Source: Verrucomicrobiota bacterium JB022
GTDB taxonomy: Bacteria > Verrucomicrobiota > Verrucomicrobiia > Opitutales > Oceanipulchritudinaceae
Direction of reading: 5' to 3'
NCBI GenBank assembly: GCA_030673845.1
Contig: JAUTCQ010000005.1
Coordinates: forward strand, 1 to 64,000
DNA length: 64,000 nt
In this document: positions 48,134 through 58,774 of the stretch, one piece after another
Layout of the letters: each line of letters opens with the position of its first letter
Position numbering within the stretch: position 1 is the stretch's first letter
Notes under the pieces: generated by a model
What the model saw: only the letters and a program-made list of their open reading frames with translations
The model's database searches: none
What the model was told of the DNA's origin: nothing
Translations under genes and position numbers: made by a program

Positions 48134-49537
48134 ATGAACCGCTTGATTCAATTCACCCTCATCGGCGCACTACTCGCCGCCCCCGTTTCCGCCAAAGAGA
48201 TCACCGTCGAACTCCAGCCGTTCACCATCCGCCGGTCGCTCGACGCCAAAGTCCTCCCCAACGAAGAGGCCAACCTGCTCAAACTCGACCCGCTCGCATG
48301 GTCCGATTTCGAAATCACCGAAATCGCCGACCACGGCAAACACGTCGCCAAAGACGACATCCTCGTCCGCTTCGAAACCGAGGAAATCGACCGCAAAATC
48401 GCCGACCTCGAACGCTCCCTCGCATCGAAAACCGTGCAGCTCGCCAAAGCCGAAGACGACTTCTCCAACCTCAAGGAAACCTCCGCCAACCGCCTCGAAA
48501 CCGCCAAGCGCGAAGCCGAAATCGCCAAAGAGGAAAACACCTACTTCACCACCGTGCGCCGCAAGGCCGAAGAGGAAAGCTCCACCCAGTCACTCGAGCG
48601 TAAAAAACAAATGCTCGAAAACAACCGCGAGGAACTCCGCCAACTCAAGCAAATGTACCTCGCCGACGACCTCACCGAGGACACCGAGGAAATCATCCTG
48701 GTCCGCCAGCAGGACGCCGTCGACGCCGCCGAATTCGCCGTCCGGATGGCCACCCTCAGCCACGAGCGCAACCTCAACGTCAACATCCCGCGCGAGGCCG
48801 TCAAACTCGCTGAAAAACAACGCGACACCGCACTCGCATACGCCAAACTCAAGGCCGACATCCCCCGCGAGATCGAACTCAAGCAACTTGAAATCGACGG
48901 CCTCCGCGAAAGCCTCAAGCGCGACCAACAAACGCTCGAAGAAACCAAAAGCGACCGCAAGCTGTTTGAAATCAAGGCGCCCGCCGCCGGCACCTTCCTC
49001 CACGGACCGGTCATGGACGGCCAGTGGTCGCCGGCCGCAGTCGCCAAGTCCCTGGTCCCCCACGGCAAGGTCCCCGCGCACAAACCGTTCGCAACCTTCG
49101 TCCCCGCCACCAGCCCGCTCACCCTCATCTCCTTCATCGACGAAAGCACCGCCCTCTCGCTCAACACCGGCCTGAAGGGCATCGCCACCCCTCAGGGCGC
49201 CGAGGAAACTGAAATCCCCGTCACCATCGAGGCGCTTTCCACCACCAAAAACCCCGAAGGAAAATACCGCGTCGACCTCACCGCCGAATGGCCGGAAAAC
49301 CACATCCCGGCACCCAATTCCTCCCTCAAGGTCCACCTCATCCCCTATCACAAAAAGGCAACCGTCAGCCTCCCCGTCAAGGCACTCCGCTTCGACCCCG
49401 AAGGCTGGACCGTCGAGGTCAAACTCGCCAACGGCAAAAGCGAACGCCGCCCGGTCAAACGCGGCCGCGTGTCCGGCGACCAAACCGAAATCCTCTCCGG
49501 CCTCGAAGTCGGCCAGGTCGTGATCTTCCAGGACTGA
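48134..49537 (+). CDS. HlyD-like periplasmic adaptor protein
   Basis: 467 aa. Sec signal (FTLIGALLAAPVSAKE), split lipoyl-like halves (about 40-100 and 280-310: FEIKAPAAGTF), a very long coiled coil between them (about 95-280), and a C-terminal barrel (LPVKALRFDPEGWTVEVKLANG). This is the membrane fusion protein layout of tripartite efflux or secretion systems, but no ABC transporter, RND pump or outer-membrane factor is next to it. The start at 48134 (MNRLIQF) gives the signal peptide; the frame is open six codons further. Confidence 0.78.
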   Translation: MNRLIQFTLIGALLAAPVSAKEITVELQPFTIRRSLDAKVLPNEEANLLKLDPLAWSDFEITEIADHGKHVAKDDILVRFETEEIDRKIADLERSLASKTVQLAKAEDDFSNLKETSANRLETAKREAEIAKEENTYFTTVRRKAEEESSTQSLERKKQMLENNREELRQLKQMYLADDLTEDTEEIILVRQQDAVDAAEFAVRMATLSHERNLNVNIPREAVKLAEKQRDTALAYAKLKADIPREIELKQLEIDGLRESLKRDQQTLEETKSDRKLFEIKAPAAGTFLHGPVMDGQWSPAAVAKSLVPHGKVPAHKPFATFVPATSPLTLISFIDESTALSLNTGLKGIATPQGAEETEIPVTIEALSTTKNPEGKYRVDLTAEWPENHIPAPNSSLKVHLIPYHKKATVSLPVKALRFDPEGWTVEVKLANGKSERRPVKRGRVSGDQTEILSGLEVGQVVIFQD

Positions 49538-49579
49538 GCACACCCGAGGGGCTCCGCCCCCGCACCAGCCAATTGATCA

Positions 49580-49616
49580 GGACCCGCCGGAACACCATTC
49601 CGCCGGGTCCTTTTTC
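49580..49616 (+). terminator. Intrinsic terminator after adaptor gene
   Basis: Stem GGACCCGCCGGA/TCCGCCGGGTCC (11 of 12 pairs), followed by five T. Confidence 0.75.
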
Positions 49617-49755
49617 TGTCACCCGGGGGGCACACCGCGCGCCCCCGGAACACCAACCCAACACCCCCGCCGCATCCCGCCGCAGCTGCCGGCAGAATGC
49701 GGTTTTCACCATCGGCGGCACCGGTTCATCGGTCGCTCCTGCGCGCCGCCCCCCG

Positions 49756-51423
49756 TCACTCCAGCACCGCGCCATTGCTGGCGTTGGTCGCCATCCGCGC
49801 ATAACGCGCCAGCCAGCCGGTCTTGAACCGCGGCTCCGGCGCCGTCCACGCCTGCTTCCGCGCGGCCAACTCCTCGTCGGAGAGCCGCACGGATAGTTGA
49901 TTGTTCGGAATGTCGATTTCGACGATGTCGCCCTCGCGGATCAGCCCGATCGGTCCGCCCTCCGCCGCTTCCGGCGAAATGTGGCCGATGCACGCGCCGT
50001 GCGTGCCGCCGGAGAAGCGCCCGTCGGTGATCAGCGCCACGCTGTCGCCGAGCCCCTGGCCCATGATGTAGGATGTCGGCGCCAGCATCTCCTGCATGCC
50101 CGGCCCGCCTTTCGGCCCCTCGTAGCGGATCACCACCACGTCGCCACTCTTCACCTTGCCGGCCAGAATGCCTTCGCACGCCTCTTCCTGGCTTTCGAAA
50201 ATCACCGCCGGTCCCGTGTGCACCAGCATCTTCGGGTCCACGCCCGCGCTCTTCACCACGCACCCGCCTTCGGCCAGATTCCCCCACAGGATCGAAAGCC
50301 CGCCGGTCTGGCTGTAGGCGTTCTCGATCTTGCGGATGCACTCCAGGTCCTTGCTCTCCGCCCCGGCGATGTTCTCGCCCAACGTCCTGCCGGTCACCGT
50401 CGGGCAATCCAGATTCAACAGGCCCTCGCGTTTCGCCACCTCGCCCAGAATCGCGCTGATCCCGCCCGCGGCGTGCACGTCCTCCATGTGATAGTGCGAC
50501 GACGGCGACACCTTGCAGATGTTCGGGCACTTCTTGGACACCTCGTTGATCCGCGCCAAATCGTAGTCCACGCCCGCCTCCTTCGCGATCGCCAGCGTGT
50601 GCAGCACCGTGTTCGTGCTGCCGCCCATCGCCATGTCCAGCGCGAACGCATTGTCCAGCGACTCCCGGGTCACGATGTCACGCGGCAGCGGAGCATCCGC
50701 ATACGCCATCTCCACCGCCCGCTTCGCCGCCGCTTTCCACAGCTCGTGGCGCGCCGGATCCACCGCCAGAATCGTCCCGTTGCCGGGCAACGCCAGACCG
50801 ATCGCCTCGCACAGGCAGTTCATCGAGTTCGCCGTGAACATGCCCGAGCACGACCCCTGAGACGGGCAGCCCTTGCACTCCAGCTCCTCGAGTTCCTCGT
50901 CGGAAATCGTCCCCTGCTTCTTCTCCGCCACACCCTCGAACACGCTGATCAGATCGACCACCTTGCCGTCCGCCGTGCGCCCCGCCTTCATCGGCCCGCC
51001 GCTGGCGAAAATCGTCGGGATGTTCACCCGCATCGCGCCCATGATCATGCCCGGCACGATCTTGTCGCAGTTCGGGATGCAGATCATCGCGTCAAACGCG
51101 TGCGCCCCCACCATCGTCTCCACCGCATCCGCGATCAACTCGCGGCTCGGCAGCGAATACTTCATCCCGCTGTGCCCCATCGCGATGCCGTCGCAGACAC
51201 CAATCATGTTGAACTCGATCGGCGTGCCGCCCGCCTCGCGCACCGCCTCCTTCACCAGCTTGCCCACCTGGTCCAGATGCGCGTGCCCCGGAATCACCTC
51301 GTTGAACGCGTTGCAGATCGCAATAAACGGCTTCTTGATGTCCTCCGAACTCATCCCCGTCGCCCGCATCAAACTGCGGTGTGGGGCCCGTTCCAATCCC
51401 TTCTTCACTTTGTCGCTGCGCAT
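49756..51423 (-). CDS. ilvD: Dihydroxy-acid dehydratase
   Basis: 555 aa. Third step of valine/isoleucine synthesis. Fe-S and metal-site signatures: [30 protein letters not shown], and the C-terminal [14 protein letters not shown] and [14 protein letters not shown]. Normal length. It starts 69 bp from the 3' end of the oxyR-like gene. No other ilv genes are nearby. Confidence 0.97.
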   Translation of the reverse strand: MRSDKVKKGLERAPHRSLMRATGMSSEDIKKPFIAICNAFNEVIPGHAHLDQVGKLVKEAVREAGGTPIEFNMIGVCDGIAMGHSGMKYSLPSRELIADAVETMVGAHAFDAMICIPNCDKIVPGMIMGAMRVNIPTIFASGGPMKAGRTADGKVVDLISVFEGVAEKKQGTISDEELEELECKGCPSQGSCSGMFTANSMNCLCEAIGLALPGNGTILAVDPARHELWKAAAKRAVEMAYADAPLPRDIVTRESLDNAFALDMAMGGSTNTVLHTLAIAKEAGVDYDLARINEVSKKCPNICKVSPSSHYHMEDVHAAGGISAILGEVAKREGLLNLDCPTVTGRTLGENIAGAESKDLECIRKIENAYSQTGGLSILWGNLAEGGCVVKSAGVDPKMLVHTGPAVIFESQEEACEGILAGKVKSGDVVVIRYEGPKGGPGMQEMLAPTSYIMGQGLGDSVALITDGRFSGGTHGACIGHISPEAAEGGPIGLIREGDIVEIDIPNNQLSVRLSDEELAARKQAWTAPEPRFKTGWLARYARMATNASNGAVLE

Positions 51424-51492
51424 GATCGTATCCCCGGAGATCTGCCCGGGGGAAGAAACGCTAGAAAAACCCGCCGCGAAAGTAAACCCCGC

Positions 51493-52380
51493 TCACTCGG
51501 CCGTGTAATCAAGCGCGAACTCCTCCAGCAGCTCGATCAACCCGCGCGCCGACTTCGTCAAATACCGGTCCGGATGCTGCACCAGCGTGATCTCCCGCTC
51601 CAGTTTCGCCCCGCTGATCTCCTTCACTCCCAGCTCGTCGTCCGCCGACCGGACCGCCATCCGCGGCAGAATCGTCACCCCCTGCTTCTCCCGCACCAGC
51701 CGCCGGATCGTCTCAATCTGCGAACTCAGGAAAACCGTGTTCTTCACCCCCGCGTTCATGTTGCAGATCTCGTTGATCTGCTGGCCCGCACAGTGGATGT
51801 GGCTCAACTCCAGAAACGGCTCCGCCAGAATATCAGACAAACCCACCTCCTGCTGATCCATCAACCGGTGACCGCGCGGCATCACCGCCACAAAACTCTC
51901 CTTCCCGATCACCTTCACCAGCAGGTCCGGCTCGTCCACCGGCGACGACATGATCGCGAAATCCAGCGTCCCCGCCCTCACCTTCTCCAGTAGCTTCTCG
52001 GTGAAGTTCTCCTCGATCCGCAACTCCAGCACCCGCTCATTGCCGATCTTCTCCAGCAATCCCGGAATCAAATACGGCGCGATCGTCAGCGTCGCCCCGA
52101 ACGCCACCGTCCCGCCCCGCGAAAATGAATCACCCAGCCGGTCGATCGCGTTGTCGTGCTCCAGCAGGATCCGCCGCGCGCTCGGCTCCAGCAGCTCGCC
52201 CTGCTCGGTCAGCACCACCTTGCGCCCCAAGCGGTGAAACAGCGGCCCGCCCAGCTCGTTCTCCAGCTTCTTGATCTGCTGCGAAAGCGACGGCTGCGCC
52301 ACATTGCAGCGCTCCGCGGCGCGCGTGAAGTTGTGCAACTCCGCCACCGCCAGAAAATACCGAATCTGTTGGAATTCCAT
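51493..52380 (-). CDS. oxyR: OxyR-type LysR regulator
   Basis: 295 aa. LysR HTH (about 1-60: [35 protein letters not shown]) and sensor domain. Two cysteines nine residues apart ([15 protein letters not shown]) match the redox pair C199/C208 of E. coli OxyR, so H2O2 sensing by disulfide formation is likely. It is divergent from ahpC, and OxyR-type ATAG boxes cover its own start codon, implying auto-repression. Confidence 0.93.
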   Translation of the reverse strand: MEFQQIRYFLAVAELHNFTRAAERCNVAQPSLSQQIKKLENELGGPLFHRLGRKVVLTEQGELLEPSARRILLEHDNAIDRLGDSFSRGGTVAFGATLTIAPYLIPGLLEKIGNERVLELRIEENFTEKLLEKVRAGTLDFAIMSSPVDEPDLLVKVIGKESFVAVMPRGHRLMDQQEVGLSDILAEPFLELSHIHCAGQQINEICNMNAGVKNTVFLSSQIETIRRLVREKQGVTILPRMAVRSADDELGVKEISGAKLEREITLVQHPDRYLTKSARGLIELLEEFALDYTAE

Positions 52381-52415
52381 AGGACGCGCCTATCCAACGC
52401 ATAGGAACCCGGTGT
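52379..52415. promoter_or_regulatory. OxyR binding array in the oxyR-ahpC gap
   Basis: ATAG-N7-CTAT-N7-ATAG-N7-GTGT: three of the four OxyR quarter-sites are perfect (52379, 52390, 52401) with exact 7-bp spacing, and the fourth (52412) matches at two of four bases. The first ATAG overlaps the oxyR start codon. This is the classic OxyR operator layout, so both genes are probably under its control. Confidence 0.85.
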
Positions 52416-52477
52416 TTCAACAATGAATCACTTTCTGCAAATCTCCGCCCGCGTTCACAAAGCAACCGCAACCAAAC

Positions 52478-53041
52478 ATGTCTATCATCAACTCAACGAT
52501 CCCCGAATTTTCCGCTCAAGCCTACCACAACGGCGACTTCGTCTCCGTCTCCACCGACGACGTCAAGGGCAAGTGGTCCGTCTTCTGTTTCTACCCGGCC
52601 GACTTCACCTTCGTCTGCCCGACCGAACTCGGCGACCTCGCCGACCACTACGAAAAACTCCAGTCCCTCGGCGTCGAAGTCTACTCGGTCTCCACCGACA
52701 CCCACTTCACCCACAAAGCCTGGCACGACGCCTCCGAAACCATCCGGAAAATCAAATTCCCGATGATCGGCGACCCGACCGGCGCGATTTCCCGCGGCTT
52801 CGACGTCATGATCGAAGAAGAGGGCCTCGCCCTCCGCGGAACCTTCATCGCCGACCCCGACGGCGTCATCAAGGCCGCTGAAATCAACGACCTCGGCATC
52901 GGCCGCTCCGCCGCCGACCTCGTCCGCAAGGTGCAGGCCGCCCAATACGTCGCCAACAACGACGGCCAGGTCTGCCCGGCCAAATGGCAACCCGGTGAGG
53001 AAACCCTCAAGCCCTCGCTCGACCTCGTCGGCAAGATCTAA
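52478..53041 (+). CDS. ahpC: Alkyl hydroperoxide reductase subunit C
   Basis: 187 aa. Typical 2-Cys peroxiredoxin. Peroxidatic Cys in FTFVCPTEL and resolving Cys in GQVCPAKW. It reduces H2O2, organic peroxides and peroxynitrite, and is recycled by AhpF, encoded downstream. Length is standard. Confidence 0.97.
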   Translation: MSIINSTIPEFSAQAYHNGDFVSVSTDDVKGKWSVFCFYPADFTFVCPTELGDLADHYEKLQSLGVEVYSVSTDTHFTHKAWHDASETIRKIKFPMIGDPTGAISRGFDVMIEEEGLALRGTFIADPDGVIKAAEINDLGIGRSAADLVRKVQAAQYVANNDGQVCPAKWQPGEETLKPSLDLVGKI

Positions 53042-53064
53042 ACCGGTCATCCCCTGACCACCGT

Positions 53065-53122
53065 AAAACGCGGGGCGGCCACCCTTCCCTCCCCCCCCAT
53101 TCGGCCGCCCCGCGTTTTCCCA
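53065..53122 (+). terminator. Long hairpin between ahpC and ahpF
   Basis: A perfect 16-bp inverted repeat (AAAACGCGGGGCGGCC at 53065-53080 and its complement at 53103-53118), with a C-rich 22-nt loop and TTTTCCC at the end. It may reduce readthrough so that ahpC is made in excess of ahpF. Confidence 0.7.
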
Positions 53123-53225
53123 CTCCCCCGATCCCACATCCCCCCGCTCCCTTTCCCTCTCCGTCTTTCCCTTTTCCCTTTCCTCCCCCACCCATCCCTC
53201 CCCCCACCCATTTTTCCACCCACAA
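53119..53225 (+). other. Pyrimidine-rich tract upstream of ahpF
   Basis: About 107 bp almost entirely of C and T (runs such as CCCTTTCCCTCTCCGTCTTT). The bias is far stronger than in flanking DNA. Such tracts can form triplex (H-DNA). Role unknown; it lies between the ahpC terminator and the ahpF start. Confidence 0.6.
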
Positions 53226-53243
53226 AACCTGACACCTGACACC

Positions 53244-54821
53244 ATGCTGGACGCATCCATTCTCAACACCCTCGGCGAATACACCAAAAACCTCAGCCGC
53301 AACGTCGAACTCCGCCTGCTCTCAGGCCAACACCCGAAACGCGCCGAACTCGCCGGAATGCTCCAGCAAGTCGCCTCGGTCTCCGACAAACTCAGCTACT
53401 CCGAACAACAGGACACCGAAATCTCCGTCCGCGAGGGCCTCACCTTCGAACTCCTCTCCGACGGCGAACGCACCGGCATCCTCTTTTCCGGCATCCCCGG
53501 CGGCCACGAATTCAACTCCTTCATCCTCGCCATCCTCCAGGCCGGCGGAACCCCGGTGAAACTCGACGAAGGCCTCCAGCGCCAGGTCAGGGGCATCGAT
53601 GCGGACATCATGTTCGAAACCTTCATCTCGCTCGAGTGCCACGTCTGCCCGGACGTCGTCCAGACCCTCAACCAACTCGCCCTCATCAATCCGCGCATTT
53701 CCAACGAAATGATCGACGGCGGACTCCACCAACCCCTCGTCACCGAGCGCAACATCCAGGGCGTGCCCACCGTTTTCCTCAACAAAAAGCCCTTCTCCAG
53801 CGGTGAAATCAGCGCCGCCGCCATCATCGAGAAACTCGTCAACGAGTTCCACACCAACCCGGCCGAGCCCGAACCCGCCGACGACACCATCCATGACAGC
53901 GTCGTCATCGGAGGCGGACCCGCCGCCGCCACCGCCGCCATCTACATCGCCCGCAAGGGTCTCTCGGTCACCCTCGTCGCGGAAAAATTCGGCGGCCAGG
54001 TCCGCGACACCGTCGGCATCGAAAACCTCACCTCCATCAGCAAAACCACCGGCCAGGAACTCACCCAAAACATGCGCCAGCACCTCGCCGACTACCCGAT
54101 CAAGCTGCGAGAGGACATCCGCGTTAAAAACGTCACCGGCTCCGACTCCGGCCTCAAGGAGATCGAGCTTTCGACCGGCGAAACCCTCAAAACCAAAACC
54201 GTCGTCATCGCCACCGGCGCCAAATGGCGCGAACTCGGCGTCCCCGGCGAACGCGAAAACATCGGCTCCGGCGTCGCCTACTGCCCGCACTGCGACGGCC
54301 CCTACTTCAAAGGCAAGGACGTCGCCGTCATCGGCGGCGGAAACTCCGGCGTCGAAGCCGCCCTCGACCTCGCCGCCATCGTCAAATCCGTCACCGTCAT
54401 CGAGTTCCTCGACGAACTGAAGGCCGACAAGGTCCTCGTCGACAAACTCCACGCCACCCCCAACGCCGAAGTCATCCTCTCCACCGCCACCAACCAAATC
54501 CTCGCCGACGACAACGGCGTCACCGGCATCGAACTCAAACACCGCCACAACGACGAACTCAGCACCCGCAAACTCGACGGCGTCTTCGTCCAGATCGGCC
54601 TCGCCCCCAACAGCAGATTCCTCGGCGACCTCGTCGAAACCAACCCGCGCGGCGAAATCGTCACCACCGGGAAATGCGAAACCAATGTCCCCGGAATCTT
54701 CGCCTGCGGTGACGTCACCGATACCCCCTACAAGCAAATCATCATCTCCATGGGCGAAGGCGCCAAAGCCGGCCTCGCCGCCTTCGAATACCTCCTCACC
54801 CACGAGGTCGCCGACGCCTGA
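53244..54821 (+). CDS. ahpF: Alkyl hydroperoxide reductase subunit F
   Basis: 525 aa. N-terminal tandem thioredoxin-like domain with the redox motif ECHVCPDVV (about residues 130-138), then a thioredoxin-reductase-like FAD/NADH domain: [32 protein letters not shown] and [13 protein letters not shown]. It transfers electrons from NADH to AhpC. Two hundred bp separate it from ahpC. Confidence 0.96.
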   Translation: MLDASILNTLGEYTKNLSRNVELRLLSGQHPKRAELAGMLQQVASVSDKLSYSEQQDTEISVREGLTFELLSDGERTGILFSGIPGGHEFNSFILAILQAGGTPVKLDEGLQRQVRGIDADIMFETFISLECHVCPDVVQTLNQLALINPRISNEMIDGGLHQPLVTERNIQGVPTVFLNKKPFSSGEISAAAIIEKLVNEFHTNPAEPEPADDTIHDSVVIGGGPAAATAAIYIARKGLSVTLVAEKFGGQVRDTVGIENLTSISKTTGQELTQNMRQHLADYPIKLREDIRVKNVTGSDSGLKEIELSTGETLKTKTVVIATGAKWRELGVPGERENIGSGVAYCPHCDGPYFKGKDVAVIGGGNSGVEAALDLAAIVKSVTVIEFLDELKADKVLVDKLHATPNAEVILSTATNQILADDNGVTGIELKHRHNDELSTRKLDGVFVQIGLAPNSRFLGDLVETNPRGEIVTTGKCETNVPGIFACGDVTDTPYKQIIISMGEGAKAGLAAFEYLLTHEVADA

Positions 54822-54941
54822 CCCCCCACCTCCCGGCGGCTGGAACATCCTGCTCCAGCCCGGTGCGGGAGCGTCGCGCTCCCCGCGCTCCCGCATCTTT
54901 CCCCGTTGCCGCCCCGGCTCCCCCCGCCTACCCTGCCGGCC

Positions 54942-55694
54942 ATGAAGGCACTCGCCATGGCCACCATCCTCAGCACCTGCGCCACCCTCGCCGCCGAACC
55001 GGAAGCCCGCGAATGGCAGGCGCCAAACGGCACCACCGTCCGCCACCGCTTCCACGCCCCGGAGAAAACCGAAGCCGGCAAGACCTACCCGCTCGTGCTC
55101 TTCCTCCACGGTGCCGGAGAGCGCGGCAGCGACAACACCGCCCAGCTCAAACACGGCGTCCCCGCCATCCTCGCCGGCGCGGATGCCCTCGGCCAACCCT
55201 GTTTCCTCATCGCCCCCCAGTGCCCGGCCGGCCAGTGGTGGTCCCCGGCCGTCCCGTCCCGCACCCGCCTCAGCGCCGCCGCAAAACCCAACGCACTGCT
55301 GGAGGCCGTCATCGCCCTCGTCGATGAAACCGCCAAATCCCAACCCGTCGACCCCGCCCGCATCTACCTCACCGGAATCTCCATGGGCGGCTTCGCCACC
55401 TGGGACCTGCTCGGCCGCGCCCCCGGCAAATGGGCCGCCGCCGTGCCCATCTGCGGCGGCGGAGATCCCGAACTCGCCGCCACGTTCGGCCCCGTCCCGA
55501 TCCACGCGTTCCACGGCGAGGCCGACAGCGTCGTCCCCGTCCGGGCCACCCGGGACATGATCACCGCACTCGAAACCTCCGGCCGCAAGCCGCTCGCCAC
55601 CTACTACCCCGGCGTCGGCCACAACTCGTGGACGCAAACCTACGCCAACCCGGAGCTCATCCGCTGGATATTCACCCAACGCAAGACCGACTGA
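54942..55694 (+). CDS. Secreted alpha/beta hydrolase (PHB depolymerase/esterase-like)
   Basis: About 250 aa. Signal peptide to TCATLAAEP. Nucleophile Ser in [10 protein letters not shown] (GxSxG), oxyanion segment [13 protein letters not shown], Asp in [11 protein letters not shown] and His in GVGHNSW. It belongs to the group with dienelactone hydrolases, PHB depolymerases and feruloyl esterases; these verrucomicrobial forms often act on plant or algal polysaccharide esters. The exact substrate is unknown. The ATG at 54942 opens the signal peptide. Confidence 0.85.
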   Translation: MKALAMATILSTCATLAAEPEAREWQAPNGTTVRHRFHAPEKTEAGKTYPLVLFLHGAGERGSDNTAQLKHGVPAILAGADALGQPCFLIAPQCPAGQWWSPAVPSRTRLSAAAKPNALLEAVIALVDETAKSQPVDPARIYLTGISMGGFATWDLLGRAPGKWAAAVPICGGGDPELAATFGPVPIHAFHGEADSVVPVRATRDMITALETSGRKPLATYYPGVGHNSWTQTYANPELIRWIFTQRKTD

Positions 55695-55889
55695 GCACCG
55701 CCACCAAGCACCTCCAGGCACCTCCAGGCACCGCGCCAGCACGTTTCCAGCCACCGCCGGACACCCGCCAGCACGGCAGAATCCGCGGCAAAACCAGCCC
55801 GCTTCAGCCGCCCGCCTTGGGTGTTGCCCTCCGCGCCCCCCCCCGCTAGCATCCCCGCCACCTCGGAGCCACCTCCGAGCCGTTTTCCC

Positions 55890-57239
55890 ATGAACATCAT
55901 CATCGTCGGGGCAGGAGAAATCGGACGCCATCTCGCATCCGTGCTCTCCAAGGAATCCCACAACATCTCCCTGATCGAAAAAAACGCCGACCTCGCCGCC
56001 GAACTCGAACAAGGATTGGATGCGAAAATCATCCAGGGCAACGCCTCCAGCGTCACCGACTTGGTCGAAGCCGACGTCGGTGAATGCGAACTCTTTCTCG
56101 CCCTCACCTCGTCAAACACCGCCAACCTCATCGCCGCCTCCATGGCCAAGGCCATGGGCGTGGAAAAAGTCATCAGCCGCGTCCACCCCGGCCTCCAGCG
56201 CGAAGAATGGATGTTCGACTTCAGGGGCCACTTCGGCATCGATCACGTCTTCAGCTCCGAACGCCTCGCCGCCATCGACCTCGCCAAATACGTGCGTAAC
56301 CCCAACTCGCTCGTCGTCGAGGAACTCGCCCGCGGCCGCATCGAACTCCAGCAGGTCCGCATCGGCGCCAACTCCAAGGCATGCGGCATCACCCTCCGCA
56401 AGCTCAACGCTCCCGCCGGCATCCGCCTCGCCACCGTCTCCCGCGGCGGCGAACTCTTCGTCCCCGATGCCGACACCATACTCGTCGCCGACGACGTGAT
56501 CACCATCTTCGGCGAACCCCGCAAACTCCGCGACTTCGCCGATAAACTCCAAGGCAAATACGCCAAACGCGACCGCTTCAAAGTCGTCATCTTCGGCGGC
56601 AACGAATACGGATTCGCCGTCGCTCAAATGCTCGAAAGCGTCGACTGCGAAGTCCGCATCTTCGAAAAAGACGCCAACCGCTGCAGCCAACTCGCCGACC
56701 GCCTCACCAATACCACCGTCATCAATGCCGACGCCACCGTCGTCGCCGAACTCGAAGAAGAACAAGTCGGCGCCGTCGACTTCTTCATCGCCACCAGCGC
56801 CGACGACGAAGACAACGTGATGTCCTGCCTCCAGGCCCACACGCTCGGCGTCAAAAACTGCCTCACCCTCATCCACCGCGCCGACTACGCCGCCGCCATT
56901 TCCGCCAACGGCAAATCCCTCGGCATCCGCGCCGCCGTCAGCCCGCGCGAATCCACCCGCGCCGAAATCCGCCGCTTCATCACCACCGACAAATTCCACG
57001 TCGTCAAACACTTCGATGGCGCGGACATCATCGAAATGCGCGTCGGCAAAGGCTCCATCGCCGCCGGCCACATGGTCCACGAAATCAAATGGCCCCACGG
57101 CGCCGTCGTCGTCGGACTGCTGCGCGGAATCCACGCCACCGTCCCCGGTCGCGACGACGTGCTGATGGCCGGAGACCACATCTACGCCGTCGTCGCCGAC
57201 GAAGCCCGCAAGGCCTTCGTCAAACTGCTCACGTCCTGA
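55890..57239 (+). CDS. trkA: Trk K+ uptake regulator TrkA
   Basis: 449 aa. Two RCK units, each with a Rossmann NAD-binding motif (IIIVGAGEIGRHLASVL at the start, VVIFGGNEYGFAVAQML near residue 235) and C-terminal RCK_C regions. It binds the TrkH channel from the cytosol and gates K+ uptake in response to ATP/NADH. The ATG at 55890 starts the first Rossmann strand. trkH follows 22 bp later. Confidence 0.94.
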   Translation: MNIIIVGAGEIGRHLASVLSKESHNISLIEKNADLAAELEQGLDAKIIQGNASSVTDLVEADVGECELFLALTSSNTANLIAASMAKAMGVEKVISRVHPGLQREEWMFDFRGHFGIDHVFSSERLAAIDLAKYVRNPNSLVVEELARGRIELQQVRIGANSKACGITLRKLNAPAGIRLATVSRGGELFVPDADTILVADDVITIFGEPRKLRDFADKLQGKYAKRDRFKVVIFGGNEYGFAVAQMLESVDCEVRIFEKDANRCSQLADRLTNTTVINADATVVAELEEEQVGAVDFFIATSADDEDNVMSCLQAHTLGVKNCLTLIHRADYAAAISANGKSLGIRAAVSPRESTRAEIRRFITTDKFHVVKHFDGADIIEMRVGKGSIAAGHMVHEIKWPHGAVVVGLLRGIHATVPGRDDVLMAGDHIYAVVADEARKAFVKLLTS

Positions 57240-57261
57240 CCGCCACCACTCGCCCCGTCCC

Positions 57262-58752
57262 ATGAATCACCGATTGGTTTTCCGGTTACTCGGCATCCTG
57301 CTCCTGCTGGAGGCGATGGCCATGCTCGTCTGCGCCGTCTTCGCCCACTTCGATGTCGTCGCCGGAGATGCCGGTGCCGCCGCCGCGCTGCTCAAGTCGT
57401 CCGGCCTCACCATCCTCGCCGGCACCCTGCTCGTCATCGCCGGCGGCAGACACCGCGCGATGAAACGCATCCCCAAGCGCGATGCCGTCGCCGTCGTCGG
57501 CATCGGCTGGCTCGTCAGCTCCGCCATGGGCGGCCTGCCCTACATGCTCTGCGCGCCCGGGCTGAACTGGGCCGAGGCCTTGTTTGAATCCGCCTCCGGC
57601 TTCACCACCACCGGCTCCTCGGTCTTCACCGTCATCGAAGAATGGCCGCGCGGCATCCTGCTCTGGCGCTCCGCCACCCAGTGGCTCGGCGGCATCGGAA
57701 TCCTCGTCCTCTTCGTCGCCGTGCTCTCCTACCTCGGACTCGACTCGAAATCCCTCTTCCACAACGAATCCTCGTTCCGCGGCGGAGAGTCCGGCATGGC
57801 CCGCATCCATGATACCGCCCTCGCCCTGGTTCGCATCTACCTCGGCATCTCCCTCGCCTGCGCCACCGGCCTGCACCTCATGGGCCTCAGCTGGTTCAAC
57901 GCCGTCTGCCACTCGATGACCGCCGTCTCCACCGGCGGCTTCAGCCCGCACAGCAAAAGCATCGGCTTCTACTCGGACTGGGGCAACGGCTGGCTCATCG
58001 AACTCTGGATCACCATCGTCATGTTCCTCTGCAGCATGAATTTCCTGCTCTACGTAGTCATCCTCAGGAAAAACTGGAAACGCTTCCGCGAAGAGGAGGA
58101 CGCACGCTGGCTGCTCGGCATCGTCGCCGCCTTCATCCTCATCATCGCCGGCGGCCGCGCCTGGCATGGCGACGCCTCGTTTGTCTCCGCCCTGCGCGAC
58201 GCCTCGTTCATCGTCGTCACCATCGTCTCCACCACCGGCTTCGGCGCCGCCGACTACGAACTCTGGCCCGCCTGGTGCCAGGTCATGATCGGCCTGCTCA
58301 TGCTCTTCGGCGGCTGCGCCGGATCCACCGCCGGCGGCGCGAAAATCGGCCGCCTCATCGTCTTCATGAAGTCCGCCCACCACGAAATCGTGCGCGCCTT
58401 CCGCCCCAACCAGGTCTTCCGCCTCCGCGTCAACGGCAACAGCATCGGCGATGACGCCCGCGCGCGCGTCATGTTCTTCCTCTCGCTCTACGTCTTCATC
58501 GGCGCCTTCGCCACCGTCATCATCGGCTTCCTCGAAGCCGGAACCGGCATCTCGCTGGAAACCTGCGGATCCGCCGCCCTCGCCGCGCTCTCCAATATCG
58601 GCCCCGGCTTCGGCGATGTCGGCCCCACCGACAACTTCGGCCACTTCCGCGAAGCCACCCAGGTCTTCCTCGCCTGGCTGATGATCCTCGGCCGCCTCGA
58701 ACTCTTCGCCCTGCTCGTGCTCTTCTTCCCCAGCGTCTGGAAGAAATACTGA
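57262..58752 (+). CDS. trkH: Trk K+ uptake channel TrkH
   Basis: 496 aa. Four pore-loop repeats can be read: SASGFTTTGSSVF, MTAVSTGGFSPH, VSTTGFGAADYE and LSNIGPGFGD. About ten transmembrane helices surround them. It imports K+ and is coupled to the TrkA gene upstream. Confidence 0.94.
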   Translation: MNHRLVFRLLGILLLLEAMAMLVCAVFAHFDVVAGDAGAAAALLKSSGLTILAGTLLVIAGGRHRAMKRIPKRDAVAVVGIGWLVSSAMGGLPYMLCAPGLNWAEALFESASGFTTTGSSVFTVIEEWPRGILLWRSATQWLGGIGILVLFVAVLSYLGLDSKSLFHNESSFRGGESGMARIHDTALALVRIYLGISLACATGLHLMGLSWFNAVCHSMTAVSTGGFSPHSKSIGFYSDWGNGWLIELWITIVMFLCSMNFLLYVVILRKNWKRFREEEDARWLLGIVAAFILIIAGGRAWHGDASFVSALRDASFIVVTIVSTTGFGAADYELWPAWCQVMIGLLMLFGGCAGSTAGGAKIGRLIVFMKSAHHEIVRAFRPNQVFRLRVNGNSIGDDARARVMFFLSLYVFIGAFATVIIGFLEAGTGISLETCGSAALAALSNIGPGFGDVGPTDNFGHFREATQVFLAWLMILGRLELFALLVLFFPSVWKKY

Positions 58753-58774
58753 CGCCCGGCGCAATGAGCCACGG

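Noticed and set aside
53322-56012. 896-codon open frame on the minus strand
   Set aside because: It lies opposite ahpF, an alpha/beta hydrolase and the trkA start. C-ending codons in those genes remove stops from the antisense frame. The translation is low-complexity Gly/Val/Ala/Asp with no family match.
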